A model generated the notes under the pieces. That model was not told the DNA's origin and ran no database searches. It was given only the letters and a program-made list of their open reading frames with translations. From the NCBI GenBank assembly GCA_034440615.1, contig JAOTOM010004781.1, forward strand, positions 323,501 to 387,500: a DNA stretch of 64,000 nt. The letters are read 5' to 3'. Origin of the DNA: Ashinkailepas kermadecensis. Its lineage: Eukaryota; Arthropoda; Thecostraca; Neolepadidae. Shown one piece after another: positions 37,110 to 50,039 of the stretch (within the stretch, counting starts at the first letter, position 1; the number at the start of each line of letters is the position of its first letter). A program made the position numbers and the translations under genes.

Positions 37110-37350
37110 CATTCATAACGGCCAAGGTTCATTTAGTACCAAAGTTCATAACGTCCAAAGCTCAACGTCCAAGGATCAAATCGTCCAAAATGCGAAATAA
37201 TGTACAAAAAGTCAAATGTATCGGATAGGGTGCGATCATAACGTCCAGAGATCATAACGTCCAAGGATCACAACGTCCAAAACTGGCTTCAGAGGGAGCG
37301 TTCATAATGTCTAAGGTTCATTTAGTACCAAAGTTCACAACGTCCAAAAA
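37110..37350. repeat. CGTCCAA keyword array with about 185-bp duplication
   Basis: CATAACGTCCAA(A/G) recurs with variable filler. The phrase GGTTCATTTAGTACCAAAG appears at about 37126 and again at about 37315, showing a longer duplication laid over the short repeat. The word is related to GTCCACA in the 3535-4085 array. Confidence 0.75.
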
Positions 37351-38518
37351 TAGTTCCTCAGTTGTCCGCTAGAGGAGCCAGCGGAACCTTGGCGGTGAAA
37401 TCGTGCGGCTGTGTCTCCGCTTGCTGTCTACGGGTGGCAGGAGTGTGCGGTTATTGTCGCATGGCACCTCGCAAATGTGCTGCCAAATGTGGTCTGGTGG
37501 TTTCTTCAGGCGTGCATTCTGAAATCTTATCCAGTACCTCCAGGGGACAAATACATTTCCTCAGAGGGTCGCATTCGGTGGGAAAATTTGTTGAGCGGGT
37601 GCAGGGGCTGCGCTCGAGAATACTGAGGGGGCACCTTTTCCTCCGAAAAGAGAGTCTTTGGCTGGAAAATCCGTTCCAAAGGGGTGGGGAGGGTCTTTCC
37701 CGGTCGGAGCGGTGTCACCTTACTCTGGGGAGCGGGGGTAAAGACTGCCGTGGGATGCTGGGGAATGTATCGGGACGTCACTGCTTATCAGTTATCAGCT
37801 ACCTGGACGATCCCCTAATGACGGAACTCTGGACTTTGACCATGAGGGGTGCGGCTCACCGACGCGTCGGGCCGGGCATCGTAACAAGCGGTGGGGCATA
37901 AGTTGGAATGGTTTCAAAATCGAATGGGTGATGCTTTGCATTCGAATCCAGGGATATATATTCTTGAGGTATAATAGTTAGGAAATCCATTTTCTTCGCG
38001 TACCCTTATTTTCCTCAAGTTATTCGCAATAGATAGCCTCACGGCTTAGGAGAAAATACACATAAATTGTCATGTGCGTTGCAAGGAACATGAAAATACA
38101 GGAGCTAACGCCCAAATAGGGAAAGCAAAACTGGACTCATTTCGACCGGATATGGTGAATACACGACTAGAATCTGCTTGAAATGGTTCTTGTTCACTCT
38201 GGTAGAACATTATTGCCATGCGCGGATCCAGGCTGCAGGATGGGACGCATATGGTGCAAAAGATGCCTTTTATTTGATCGTATTTGCAAGTAACAGCCGT
38301 GCATCTATGTCGACCCCTCGTCGTTGTGTCGTATTTCCGCCACTTAGCGGAAAATGCTGATTACATGAAATGCATCCATGCAACAACGGCTTGACGGTTA
38401 TTTGAGGTACTTTCATACTCATTTTAAGAACATGACATCACTTATTTGTTTGGTCTGGAACCGCTCCTGCCCTGTCCGCGAAGTGCAAACAAATATCCCG
38501 AGGTGTCTCAAAGAAACC
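37351..38518. other. No recognised gene
   Basis: The 179-residue frame at 37362-37901 has no recognisable domain and overlaps open frames on both strands. Confidence 0.45.
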
Positions 38519-41484
38519 TGCTGGCCCACTCAACGCCAAATCGACAAGTGCAAGGGCCAAAATAACACCCAGGATTTTATATTTCGATGAAAATAATTGT
38601 GTGGGGTAATTTGATGGGCCGAATCTAGCTGTGCAATTCTTAGAAAGAACAGATTAATGGTCAAGGAGTTACAGCCTGAGGCATTTGTGATATGTCACCT
38701 AGCAAGGGTGTCTTTTAAGGTGTTTAACTCAATAAAGAGCAATCTGAATTGTGCAATCGTATATATCGGTGACCTCACAATAATCCACTGCATCTTGAAT
38801 GGTTGTGCGAATGGATAAATCATTTGCACAACCATTTATTGCATCTCGAAATTTAAAACATCTGTGACTGTAGGGACATATCAGGAAGGGCACAAACATC
38901 AGTTGGCACCGTGTTTGCGTGCCCAGTGCTCACTGCTCACTCTGGCTGGCCGTGCTGCCTCTGAAGCAAGGCAATATCCGCTCTCGGCCTTCCCGGTCTC
39001 AAATACCGTGACCACCAGGGGTGTCGATTAAAAAAAAACATTGGGGCGGGGTGGAGTGGGGTGGGGGGCGAAGTGTCAACGTATTAGACCCCCCCCCCCC
39101 ACCCCAACCAAAAACTCATCGGATTTCGCCCACTATATTTTCAGACCTCAATAATTCTGATTTTTTATTTGACGATGTGTATGTTTATGTTTATTCAGCA
39201 TCCTCGCCAACGAGCAAAGTCGTACAGTAACAGGTGAAGTCACAAAAGCAAAAGAGCAGTACACAATACATGTCCACATAAAAACTTTGAGTCACAGCAT
39301 GCGACTACGCAGTCATACAATGGACTCGGGTCCATCGTCCTCGTCAGCGTCATCGTCATCGTCAACGTTGCCGTCACCCTCCCCTCACTCTTCACACCAA
39401 CAAACACGCACCGGCTTAAGTAAAATATTTCTGCGCCCATATGCAGGCTAAAACACATCGGCCTTGATAGAGCATCGGAGCACAACAGGCCTGAACTGTG
39501 ATGACGATGGGTGAAGGTATTTCCCTGGTGCCTATCATTAGGGAGGGGCGAAGCCAAAGTTTTGATGGGTCGAATTCAGGGTCGGGGAGGGGGCACAGCC
39601 TCCACAAAAGCATATCAATCGAAAACAATGTCCTCTGATCAAACATGTGCATTGATGTAGTCATCGTGATCGCCGAGTCTAGTCAGTCACCACACATGAC
39701 ACCAAGCAAACTAAAATGCACAACGGATCATAGACATCAATGAGCGCAATCGTCCTACTACTTTTTTTTTACAACAGTCTAAAAACTCCACCCGTACCCA
39801 ATGGCGCAGCCAAGAGTAGGACACACTGGGTACATGCCTCTCCGGTCACGGCCAAGGAGTCCGAAAAGGTCAGCCCAGGAGATTCCCAGAAGTGCCATCC
39901 GACGGTTTTGAAATGGATATGTCGGATCGAATGGTTTCTTTGCTAGAGTCGGAACTAAAAGTACAAAACTTCGGAAAGTGGGAATAATGGCAGAAATTAA
40001 TGCAGTTTTCAAATCGGCGGAATTGGAATGGTCCCCACACCAGTTGTGTCGCAATAGGGGCATTTTTATTGCAGCCCTGTTAGTACTTGTAATCCTTTCC
40101 CTCCAAAAGGTTAAGTGCGGAGTTTTCTATACCTTTGGTGGTGCCTGGACCCCACCATATTTCTCTCCTTGCCTCATTCACCAATTTGATTTCCAATTCC
40201 CCGTGAAATGGACTTGGGACGGATCAAGGAGGATAATATTTTTTTTTAAATCTCCAAAATGCCGAGATTCGCAGTAGTTACAGCATAGCAACACCAAATC
40301 TAGATCATACTGCTCTTTCATCAAATCAAATAACTGCTTTCCCAAAATTTTAATCAAGGCCAAGGTTTCTAAACGGAGGTCAGTTCAAATTATCTCTTCT
40401 TATCGCAGTAAGGGGAAAACTTTTCGTGCAGAACATGATGAAGAACGATATAGACATTCGGGTTTCAAATATGTGACAAGGTTAATGGTGTTAGGTCAGA
40501 TCAAGTATTATGCATATCTACACTGCCGTCTTGTGTGTGGAGTTCGAATTTTTGTGCGCGTCAGCAGCCTTGGCGACATTGCGCCCGCAATGTCGTCTTA
40601 TGCCGAATACTACTGTTCCTTGTGAATTGAAATTTTAATTCAGTTTTAGAGCCATCGAAGTAGTACACCATGACATTGTGCGAACAATGATCCGAGATGA
40701 CCCGACTTCGTGTGACCGGACCTTATCATATAAAGCAAATATAAAGCATATAAAGGGCATATATAAAGAGGTGCAAAATGTCGGACAGTAGGAACACATA
40801 GCAGACGTAAGGAGTCTTCATATAGGTGCGAGGGACACGAATAAGGCCACACGGGTGCCGCACCTAAAAGCATTTCTGGCCGCGCTGCTGTCAGTACCTG
40901 TAATCATTACTCTAGTGGAAGTAAGGGCAGTCTCGCTGATGATAGAATTTGCTTTTCTGATGGCATCAATATTCATCGCTCGAAATGCACAACAAGAGCA
41001 GCTGTGTCTCAAGCAGATTCGATGGCTGTGACGAATTGGGAAATATTAATACATTGGTGACATTGGTACCTATTAATGGTAAGGTGACCGGTAGAATGCG
41101 GAGAAAATGACAACTAATGCACGCAAAACTGCTCGGAAAGATGATGCAAAGCCGTGACTAATCCCACATCGTTCACTGTGACTCACCAGGGCCGTGGAGG
41201 ACGCACCGTCTACCAAGGTTGAATTTATACTTTGCAGTCCTGGGTGAGGAGAGAACAATTTCTGAGTGATGGAATACGGAGAGGATATTTTCCTTCAAAC
41301 CTTGGCATCAGAATCTCACTTTGAAGTTTCAGGTGAATCTTGAGCACTTTACCACAGGGCAATTCATTGTCGAACAACACCATCAGACGCCCAAATTGAA
41401 AAGCATGGAGCAAACAACATGGAGGATAATTTTGCGAAGAGGATAATGCTATGGATGGCAAAAATCCAGGAAAACCCCGTTTTT

Positions 41485-42000
41485 CGACCCTGACGTCCAC
41501 TGTGGCGGGCCAGGGTCGCAGCCCAAACCGTCCACTGTGACGGACCGGGGCTGTGGAGCACACCTTCTATCATGGCGGACCAGAGCCGCGAAGCACACCG
41601 TCCACTCTGGCGGACCGGCGCCGCGGAGCACATGGTCCACCGTAACAGACCGGATCCGCAGAGCACACCGTCCACTGTGGCGGACCAAGGCCGTGGAGTA
41701 CATCATCAACTGTGGCAGACCAGGGTCGCAGAGTACACCGTCCACTGTGGTGGACCGGTGCCGTGGGGCACACCTACTATGACGGACTAGGGCCGCGAAG
41801 CATAGCGTCCACTGCGGCGGATCATGGCCGCGGAGTACGTCATCCACTGTGGTGGATCAGGGTCGCGGAGCAAACCGTCCACTGTGGCGGATCAGGGCCG
41901 TTGAGTACACCGTCCATTTAACGGACCGGGGCCGCGAAGCACACCGTCCACTGTGGCGGACCGGGGCCGCGGATTACACCGTCCATTGCGGCGGATCATA
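41485..42000. repeat. About 35-bp GC-rich tandem array in left arm
   Basis: About 14 units built on CCACTGTGGCGGACC, GGGGCCGCGGAGCAC and ACCGT. The corresponding right-arm array is split into 54240-54384 and 58318-58680 by the hAT-type insertion. MCSAAPVRQSGR-type frames are translations of the repeat. Confidence 0.9.
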
Positions 42001-42619
42001 GCCATCGACAGGTCAAATTATGTCATGCCATGGCAGTGGCGTACCTAGGGTTTGCGAGAGGGGGGCAAGCTGATTTGGAAGGTGCCCAACTACCCCAATT
42101 TAAAAGTCCCCGGATTTCCACCACTATTTATTTTTTTTCAAAGGGGTTCTTTATATTTTGTGTTATATAATAATTAGTGACCAAATTAACTGTCACGTGG
42201 AGGGGGCCAAATCTACCACCATTATTTCTGAATCACCGGATTTCAACCCTAACTCCCCCATCCTGTTTGAAGGTTTTTTTTGGTATCCCTTGAAAGTCAC
42301 TTCACACTGCTGAAATTACACCTCAACAAATCACTCAAAAATGTTAAATTTGGAAATATCAGGCATTCCAATTAATAACGCCCGGTCGCCAAAACGCCAA
42401 CGTTCGTGCACGTGTACACCTGCCTTGCGCAGTCGGCGCATTCGCCACCCTACGTGCGCTTCTCCGGTTTCTGCTAGGCCTCCCACGTGTTGCTAATTAC
42501 TGTCACATGATAGTCTTGTGCCACATTTGACATGTGGAATGCCTGGTATGGCGGCTCGCTGAAAAAAAATAATTCGATAAATTCAATTTGATATATTAGT
42601 TCTCTTCTTCCCACATTTT

Positions 42620-43730
42620 CTCCTGATTAAGAAATCCGGAGACACACTGAGCTTTGATGCACCTCATCTCTTTGGTTAAATAAGCTCCCAGATTGGCTAC
42701 CGAGCCGTGACCCTAGGTGTTTGTTTTTTTACCCGTTGCGTTTTTCTTCTTCCATGGATGTGTTTTAGGGCTCCAGACAATTTTTGTGAGGGGCCCTGCA
42801 CATGTTTGAGACCCGGCTCTTTTTTTACAGCTTTGTTGCCTTTTTATACACCGATGATATTTTGTGATATCGGCGCGTTTTCGAAGACGCCGATGTGTTT
42901 ATTTAGTGTCCGGTCTATTTGTTCCTTGTTTACGATCTATTCCCTTTTTGAGGGCCCAGCCTGTTTGAGGCCCCGTGCGGTCTCATGGCCCTGGTGTGCC
43001 TTGAGGCCTCCGTTATGCTTTTATTTAGCACTCACGGTGTGTTTATTTCGAGCTGCAGCGCATATTTTAAGGCCCTGTCGCTTTTTGCGAAACTCTGTAC
43101 GCTTTTGATTGCCGACATTCAATTTTGGGATTACCGACGAAATGTTGGGCTCCGAACGCGATATTTTGGGGCCCCGTGGTCACTTGTTGGGATCCCTAGC
43201 TTGAGCTTTAGTGGCTAGGCCACGCTTTAGGGGGCCCAACACGTTTTGTGGGCTTTTGGAGCGGTTATTGGGACCCCAGAGTGATTTTCCATGTCGGGAC
43301 TATTTTTCGTTGCCCCGGCTTCATTTCCTGGGTGATCACAATGAGATTTTGGAGCACCGGTGCGACCTGTCATGCCCCTAGCATGATTTTCATGGATCCG
43401 GGCGTTAATTCTTGGTGCCCCTAGGCTCAGCGTGACTTTCCGGGGCCACGTCCCGACCATTTGTAGCTCCCGTCGTGATTTTCGTGAACCCCAGCACGAC
43501 TCTTTCGAGCCCCCAGTGTGATTTTCAGGGACCCAGGTGGGAACTTTTGAGGCCCCAGCGTCCTTGTCAGAAGCCCCTGCGCGACGTTTTGGCCCCAATG
43601 CGATTCTACGGGGCCCAGGTGCGATTATTGGGGGCCCGAACGGGATTATTAAGGAGACTGGCGCATTTTTTTTCAGGAGCTCGACGCGATTCTTGGGGGC
43701 CCCATAACCTGTCAGGGGCAACCGCCCACA
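42620..43730 (+). repeat. Keyword-repeat family, copy C (left arm)
   Basis: It matches 120-480 at its start and 25620-25860 near 43220-43450. Words such as GGGGCCCAACACG, CGTGATTTTC.GGG and GGGGCCCAGGTGCG recur at about 25-35-base steps. It is the best reference copy here because the right arm carries its inverted partner at 52740-53800. Confidence 0.85.
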
Positions 43731-44259
43731 ATGTCCCCTCCCCATTCGACATGCTACTGTGCCATGCAATTCTGCAGCATAAGCATATAGGAATAGCTCA
43801 TCTGTTTCATCACTCACACGTGATTTCAACTCCCAAGTTCTTCAGACAGTTTGAGGAAAGTCAAGCATCTCCTACATGGACAGGCAAGGATGGACTATTA
43901 GGAACAGGGATACCATGGAATTCAGATCATAGTACTTTTGCTGCACTACATACCTTGTTCCGCAGTCTGCTTTGGAGATGGATGCGCTCCTGAAGTTTGG
44001 TCAGGGTTGGAGTTGGAGGTGGATGGAGCAGCACTGTGAAGGACTTCACATATGGTTTAAAGGACTTCTTTCTGTTTACATTAACAATGCAGGTAGTGAA
44101 GCAACACTTTCATTACTTGACTTCTATAGTGTCCTGAGTGAGCAGTAGAATCGAGATGGGTTGTTGTGATATACGTTACAGAAGTAAGGTTGCGATGGAG
44201 CTTTTAGACTCCAGTGGGAATGGTATGGATTCACTCCTTAGTAAATCCATACCATAACC

Positions 44260-45260
44260 TAATAACCATAACCAACATAGCTAATCTAGCATATCCTAAC
44301 CTCCCTTTGGAGGAAAAAAACAACAAAAATTAAATAAGAAAACAATTTTAAGCAATATATTTTCTGAAAATTTTATACATTAGAAAACCGAACCCAACCT
44401 AACCTAACGTCAGCAGCATTTGAAGGAAAAATGTCCGATCTTTATAAAATTGATGAAAATTTTTCCAAATTTAACTAAACTAGTCTAACCTAACCAACCC
44501 GGTATTATTGTGCTTTAAGGTGGTAACAGAACAAGTTTTTACACCCTTCTGTCTCCATATAGCAAACAAATGTGTTAGGTTTAGTTAAGTTAGGTTAGTT
44601 TATGTTTTTCAAGTTGGACAACTTGAAAAAAAAAATCCAAAACAGTTTCCCAAAAAATGTAAAATTATTTGGTACCTTTTCAGTTTAGGATGTTTTAATT
44701 TCTTCTGTCTAATTTTTATTTAAATACATGTTTATGTAGGTGACCAAGATGAAGGGACCACTTATTTTCTGTGCAAATGCTTACTTTTCAGGTTGTAAGC
44801 AAAATATTGCCAAAACAGGGCTTCGAGTTAGGTAGCATAGCATAAAAAGAAATGTTTTTTTTAATGCAACAAAACCTAACCTAGCCTAGCCTAACCTACC
44901 TCTTGAGAACACAAAATCCCAAAAGCAAAATTCGAAAATGTCGAGAAGCAATTTATTTTCTGAAATTCTCAACATTAAAAAAAACCTACCCAGCCTAACC
45001 TAACCTCAGCTGCTTTTGAAGAAAAAATCCATTTTTGTTAAAAATTCTTTTTTGGGGACAATGTTCGGTATTATTGTGCTTTAAGTTGGTAACAAGAAAA
45101 GTTGTTTATGGCAGCTGTATGACCAACACAGTCAATGCGGCGGTAAGCTCAAATAACCAACCAACCAACCAAAAAACGTTCTTGCACACATTTGTCTGCA
45201 TAAAGGAAACAAATGGGTTAGGTTTGGTTAGGTTAGGTTAGTTTAGGTTATTTAACTTGG
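44260..45260. repeat. TTAGG-bearing subrepeats, left arm
   Basis: Runs of two or three AACCT / TTAGG words (for example GGTTAGGTTAGGTTAG at about 45226) recur about every 100-300 bases. Between them lie repeated phrases such as ATTGTGCTTTAAGGTGGTAACA and GAAAATAAGTGG. The right-arm equivalent is 50040-51030 plus 51963-52130. TTAGG is the arthropod telomere word, but the runs are far too short to be a telomere. Confidence 0.8.
45107..45172 (+). mobile_element. Second SINE-like family, 3' fragment (left arm)
   Basis: TGTATGACCAACACAGTC, AATGCGGCGGTAAGCTC and an AAATAACCAACCAACC tail. The inverted partner is at 50350-50420, so it was present before the arms were duplicated. The tail resembles that of the tRNA-type SINE, but the body is unrelated to it. 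Confidence 0.65.
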
Positions 45261-45339
45261 AAATTTGTCAATTTTTTGTCCAAATTGAAAGAAAATGCAA
45301 TTGCACAGAAAATAAGTGGTCCCATCATCTTAGTCACAT

Positions 45340-45498
45340 GGGGACGAGTGGTCTAGGGGTAAGATGCTCGTCTCACAATCGAAGGGTTGTGGGTTCGAGT
45401 CTCGCCTATCGCTACTCTTCGCCCGGGACCAATCGGCGTGAGAGATTGGCGACGCTACATGACTCAACGGTCGACGTGTCGTAAAACCAATAACCAAC
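45340..45498 (+). mobile_element. tRNA-derived SINE with 14-bp target duplication
   Basis: Full-length copy of the SINE at 11494 and 32308, with box A, box B and the ACCAATAACCAAC tail. CATCTTAGTCACAT is duplicated at 45326-45339 and 45499-45512. The right arm has the uninterrupted site at about 50184-50198, so this insertion came after the arms formed or after they separated. Confidence 0.92.
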
Positions 45499-45589
45499 CA
45501 TCTTAGTCACATTCATAAACATTGCATTCAAATGATAAATTCAAAGAATTCATAAAACACCTTAAAGCACAAATTTACCACCAAACCTG

Positions 45590-46595
45590 ACCCATTCGTA
45601 CTTGTCTTGTTACCACCTTAAAGCACAATAATACTCAAATATGGTAGGTAGGTAGTAAGGTATCTGGCATTAATATAGAAACACCATGCATAAATCAGAA
45701 AAAGGCAAGGACTGGACTTGTTGAAGCTTACCTGCCAACTTCTTCTTCTATTGTTTCTTTGGGAATTAAATATCAGCAAGTTATTCACTGCTTAAAATAA
45801 CACCAATCTGCAGACATACCTATCAGGTCTGAAGTATAAACAATGAAGCAGCGCGACGTCACATGAGTTTGGCCACCGGATTAAACATCGCGCGCAATTG
45901 CACCACAAATGTCTCACCTCTGTCATATTTTTCGAGCACAATCGCTAGTTTGAGATTGTAGGATTTTGTACTTGGACTTTTTATCTTTGGATGGTACGGT
46001 TTTGGATGTTCTGAAGAACAGACATCACGACCGGTGGCCGGCATACCCATTTCTATTTTTCAAGGAGGGAGACAGGAAATTTGCAACTTCAAACACTTAA
46101 TTACTATATTGCTGCTAATTACTGGTTATTGTTGGGTGGTATTGTCTTTCCTCACTCAAACGCCTCAATGAAAGCTGTCTCGGACTATGCCTAGCTGCGG
46201 CAGCATGCAAAATAAAAATATAGGGTAGTCCTCCGTTTTGTCGAGAAAAAATAATATAACGTGCAAAACTATATGGGCAATGCATAAACTTCGTATGTCT
46301 CATGCGCAGCCCCACCCTCACCCAAACTGCAAATTATTTTGTGGAGGAGTAAAGTAAAATTAAAACCATTTAGACATCGGGGAGATGTCCCCATCCCAGC
46401 CCCCGCCTTCAGCACATAAAATGTCACACAAACTATAACGTAAAATTCCCTTAACGTAAATGTCCACCTGCCTGCACCTTGATCGCAAACACTCGCTTTT
46501 ATAGACAGAGATGTAACGTACTCGCTTTAAAGCAGGCGCTAATCACCTTTATGGTCCGGCACGCCTAAAAACCTTTAAAAAATCACTCTCCCTCC
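45590..46595. other. Left-arm-only segment, about 1.0 kb
   Basis: The right arm has only about 85 unmatched bases at the corresponding place (50015-50100). No element termini are visible at either edge. It could be an insertion on the left or a deletion on the right. No gene is recognised. Confidence 0.5.
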
Positions 46596-47649
46596 ATGCG
46601 CAACGAAATTGAAACATGCCTGATGCTACCAATTCTGTAATATATGTGGAAAAAAGCTGTGACGTCACCAAGGCTTGAAGCCGAACTTTGGTGTACCTTT
46701 TAAAGTAATGGTATCTTTTGTGGCATTTCATGCGCACTACCAGACATTGGTCTTGTGTGACTGTAAGGTTTGCTTTGGAAGTCATGTGAGCCACAGCTTA
46801 GTACCTATTGCTTTCTTTAGGAATATCAATTATAATGCAGTGTCCATGCAGCTTCTTTCTGACTTTTCTCTTTCATGGTATCATAAGCTGGCAGATTGGC
46901 TCACACATGGCTCTCGTTGGTTCAGTTTGTGACTGGGTTTCCCCATATCAATATTTAATGCATGCATATTGTCATTGGGCATGTAGATAGGTACCTAGGT
47001 AAATATCAAGCTGATAGTGTGATGGGTGGGCTGCATAAGATAATCATAGTTTGTATATCCACAATCTCAATCATAACTGTGATTGTTGTTAACTGGACTG
47101 GATTGTATGCAAGTTTGACAATGACTGGAAATTTAGAATGGAATGAATCCTGCTCAAGCTCCATATGCATGTGGATTTGCCATTGGTGGTGAGTACAAAC
47201 ATCAGTATGACAATGCAATTGGTGTTTTGTGGTTTAACATATTTTGTTCAGACAATCTGGTTTAAAATGCATCAGCATCAGCTAATCTCAACATTTTATG
47301 ATGTAAGTTGTCCTTCCACAGTGGAGGGAAATCCAGCTATTTTGTTTTTTTTGCACACAATTTTGAATTTTGTAGCAAAAGGTGCAGAGTCAGTCCACTA
47401 TCTAATCCAAATCTGTTTCTTTTCAGTACAAAATGTGCTGGTTAACATCAACTAAGTTTTCTATGTACCTAGCATGGTGTTTTCCTTTTTTTCCTTTAGC
47501 TTTTTTATCAGCATAAAAATAGCATAGGTTATTGGGGGGCCCAAATCAGCATGGGGGGGGGTCAAGATCAACATTGGTGGGGCCATGGCCCACACAAAAG
47601 GATACAAATCGACGCCTCTGGTGACCACCATCACGCTGTATGTGGCAGG

Positions 47650-48640
47650 GAAAACCGGGATTGTATGATGCACAACTGTGAGGACTGCTCTGGTGAAGAA
47701 CGGGTGATGAACTTTCTAAGGATTATCCTCACGGACAAATCAGGAGAAGAGAGTGACGGTGAATGCGCCCCAGATGATGACATGGATAATGAGATTAGGC
47801 ACAGACAGTGGATGAGCATGCATCAATGTGCACTCGTAGAAATAGTCTAGACCAAAGAGGAAAGCATGATATATTTGAGCCAGCAAACCGTAAAGCTGAC
47901 CAGACACCACTTTGTGGCTAACACAAAGGCTACTGCCAAGTAGGGCGAAGCGATTGTCCAGTGCGATTTCGCTGAAAATGATTCAATTGTGGTGCAGGAT
48001 GTAGCTCAAGGCAATCACTGGGATTCGTCCCTGTGTACGGAGAACCCGTTTGTAGTGTACTGGCGTGAGGACGAGGTACTGTGCCATCAGAGCTACTGCT
48101 GTATCTCTGACGGCACAAAGCACAACACCGACATGGTGCATGCGTTCCTGCAACGGCTTGTCCCAGAAATTCGGACCGCTGTACCTGACCTCCAAAAATA
48201 TTTATTTTAGAGACGGCAGTGCTGCACAGTATACCAATAAGCATAACTTTATCATAAAATCATAACTTAGGTACATTTTGTGTGTTGCCGTCAGACAGAT
48301 TTTGGGGTACACTGAGTGTTTTTTTTGTCACTCACTCATCTCATGGCAAGAGCGCTTACGACGGTATCGGGGATACAGTCAAGCGTGCCGCCGCTCAAGA
48401 GAGCCTCAGGCGCCCACTTAAAACCAGGTACTGACGGAGGAGGACATGTTTAAGTATCTGTCGCACAAGCTAGTCAATGGCGTCAAGTTCATAGTTGTAT
48501 GAAAGCAGGAGGAAATGAACGCCACGACCCACCTCATCGAGCGCTTCTCGAAAGCCGTCACGGTAAAGGGAACACAAGGGTATCACAAGTTCGCACCAGT
48601 GACCCACAGGACCGAAGTAGTTCATTAACTGTCTACCGAT
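47650..48640 (+). pseudogene. Degraded gene of an uncharacterised invertebrate family, at the palindrome centre
   Basis: Read along the plus strand in shifting frames it gives, in order: a Cys cluster (CMMHNCEDCSGEE), an HRQWMS segment, VQCDFAENDSIVVQDVAQGNHWD, NPFVVYWREDEVLCHQSYCCISDGTKHNT, a frame change near 48195, YFRDGSAAQYTNKHNF, then after a gap SSHGKSAYDGIGDTVKRAAA and a tail ERFSKAVTVKGTQGYHKFAPV. From memory this matches a family of predicted, unnamed multicopy proteins in cnidarians, arthropods and molluscs. Several invariant Asp residues (CDFAEN, ISD, RDGSAAQY, YDGIGDT) would suit an RNase-H-like or DDE nuclease, but that is inference. Stops at about 47848 and 47941 and others near 48412 and 48499 show it is dead. 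It lies in the spacer and has no copy in either arm. Confidence 0.7.
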
Positions 48641-50039
48641 GCGGGGCGTGTGTTAATGGTAGCTGGGTGAAGTGAGACGAGTTAGTGTGCGCTCTGATAC
48701 AGATTTTGTTGATTGATATTATCCCAGTGACAGATCATCAGTTTGAACTGGGATTCTGACAAGGTATGGGATGGTCTGCAAATATGTAGATCATCACATA
48801 GCGTTACATTATAATACTGTACTGCAACACCTTATTGTATTGCATCGCATGGTGTAATTATGCTACTTTATGTTAGTGCACTGTTGTAGACAGCTGACTA
48901 TCCAATTCGATTCATTTCAGGCTCAGCATGTCTCAATGAATGCGTCGGTGCCAAATTTGTTCTCAAACAGTTCATGATGAACGCGCTTACTCAGTCAATG
49001 ACGCTCATCTTTCCGTTTCCAGAACGGGGGCGTCGATTTGTATCCTTTTGTGGGGGCCATGGCCCCACCAATGTTGATCTTGGCCCCCCCAATGTTGATT
49101 TGGGCCCCCCAAATAACCTATGCTATTTTATGCTGATAAGAAAGCTAAAGGGAAAAAATGAAAAACACCAAGCTAAGTAGAAACATTGATCTTAACGAGC
49201 ACATTTTGTACTGAAAAGAAACAGATTTTGATTAGATAGTGGACTGGCTCTCCACCTTTTGCTGAAAAATGTTAAATTGTGTGCAAAAAACAAACAAAAT
49301 AGCTGGATTTCCCTCCAATGTGGAAGTACAGATTCCATTATATAATGTTGAGATTAGCGATGCTGATGCATTTTAAACCAGATTGTCTGAAAAAATCTGC
49401 TAAGCAACTAAACAACAATTGCATGGTCATACTGATGTTTGTACACACCACCAATGGCAAAACCACATGCATATGGAGCTTGAACATGATTAATTCCATT
49501 CTCAATTTCCAGTCATTGTCAAACTTGAATGCAATTCATGGTTATCATTGAGATTGTGGATATACAAACTAGAATTATCTTCAGCAACCTACCCATAACA
49601 CCATCAGCTTGATATTTACCAAGGTACCTACCTACATGCCCAATAACAATGTGCATGCATTCAATATTGATTGACCCAATCTCAAACTGAACGAACAAAA
49701 GCCACGTGTGAGCCAATCTGCCAGCTTATGAAAACATGAGAGAAAAGTCAGCAAGAAGCCGTATAGACACCTCATTATAATTTATATTCCTGGATAAAGC
49801 AATAGGTATTAAGCTATGGCCACACATGACTTCCTAAACAAACCCTATAGAGTCATACAAGACCAGTGTCTGGTAGCGCGCATTAAATGCCACCCACGAT
49901 ACTATTACCTTAGAAGGTACACCAAAGTTCGCCTTCAAGCTTTGGTGACGTCATAGTTTTTTAAATCTTATATTGCAGAAATTGGTAGCATCAGGCGTGT
50001 TTCAATTTCACTGCGCATGAGACAGTTAAAGCATTTTTC

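Larger units (their letters stand above)
38523..47615 (+). repeat. Left arm of the giant inverted repeat
   Basis: The arm includes the tip (38523-38810), a left-only stretch (38811-39334), conserved body (39335-45590), a second left-only segment of about 1.0 kb (45590-46595) and the inner conserved part (46600-47615). The SINE at 45340-45498 is absent from the right arm. The arm lacks the TTAA element and the 3.9-kb hAT-type element found on the right. Confidence 0.9.

Noticed and set aside
41364..41921. Frames with RHSGRCA / QWTVCSA repeats in the palindrome arms
   Set aside because: Translation of the 35-bp array. The same words occur inverted in the other arm.
42034..42070. CAGTGGCGTACCTAGG as the start of another hAT-type element in the arms
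   Set aside because: It looks like a terminus and recurs inverted at about 54193-54208, but I found no matching other end or 8-bp duplication.
44260..45260. Telomere or interstitial telomere array
   Set aside because: TTAGG runs are only two or three units long and embedded in longer subrepeats shared with the other arm.
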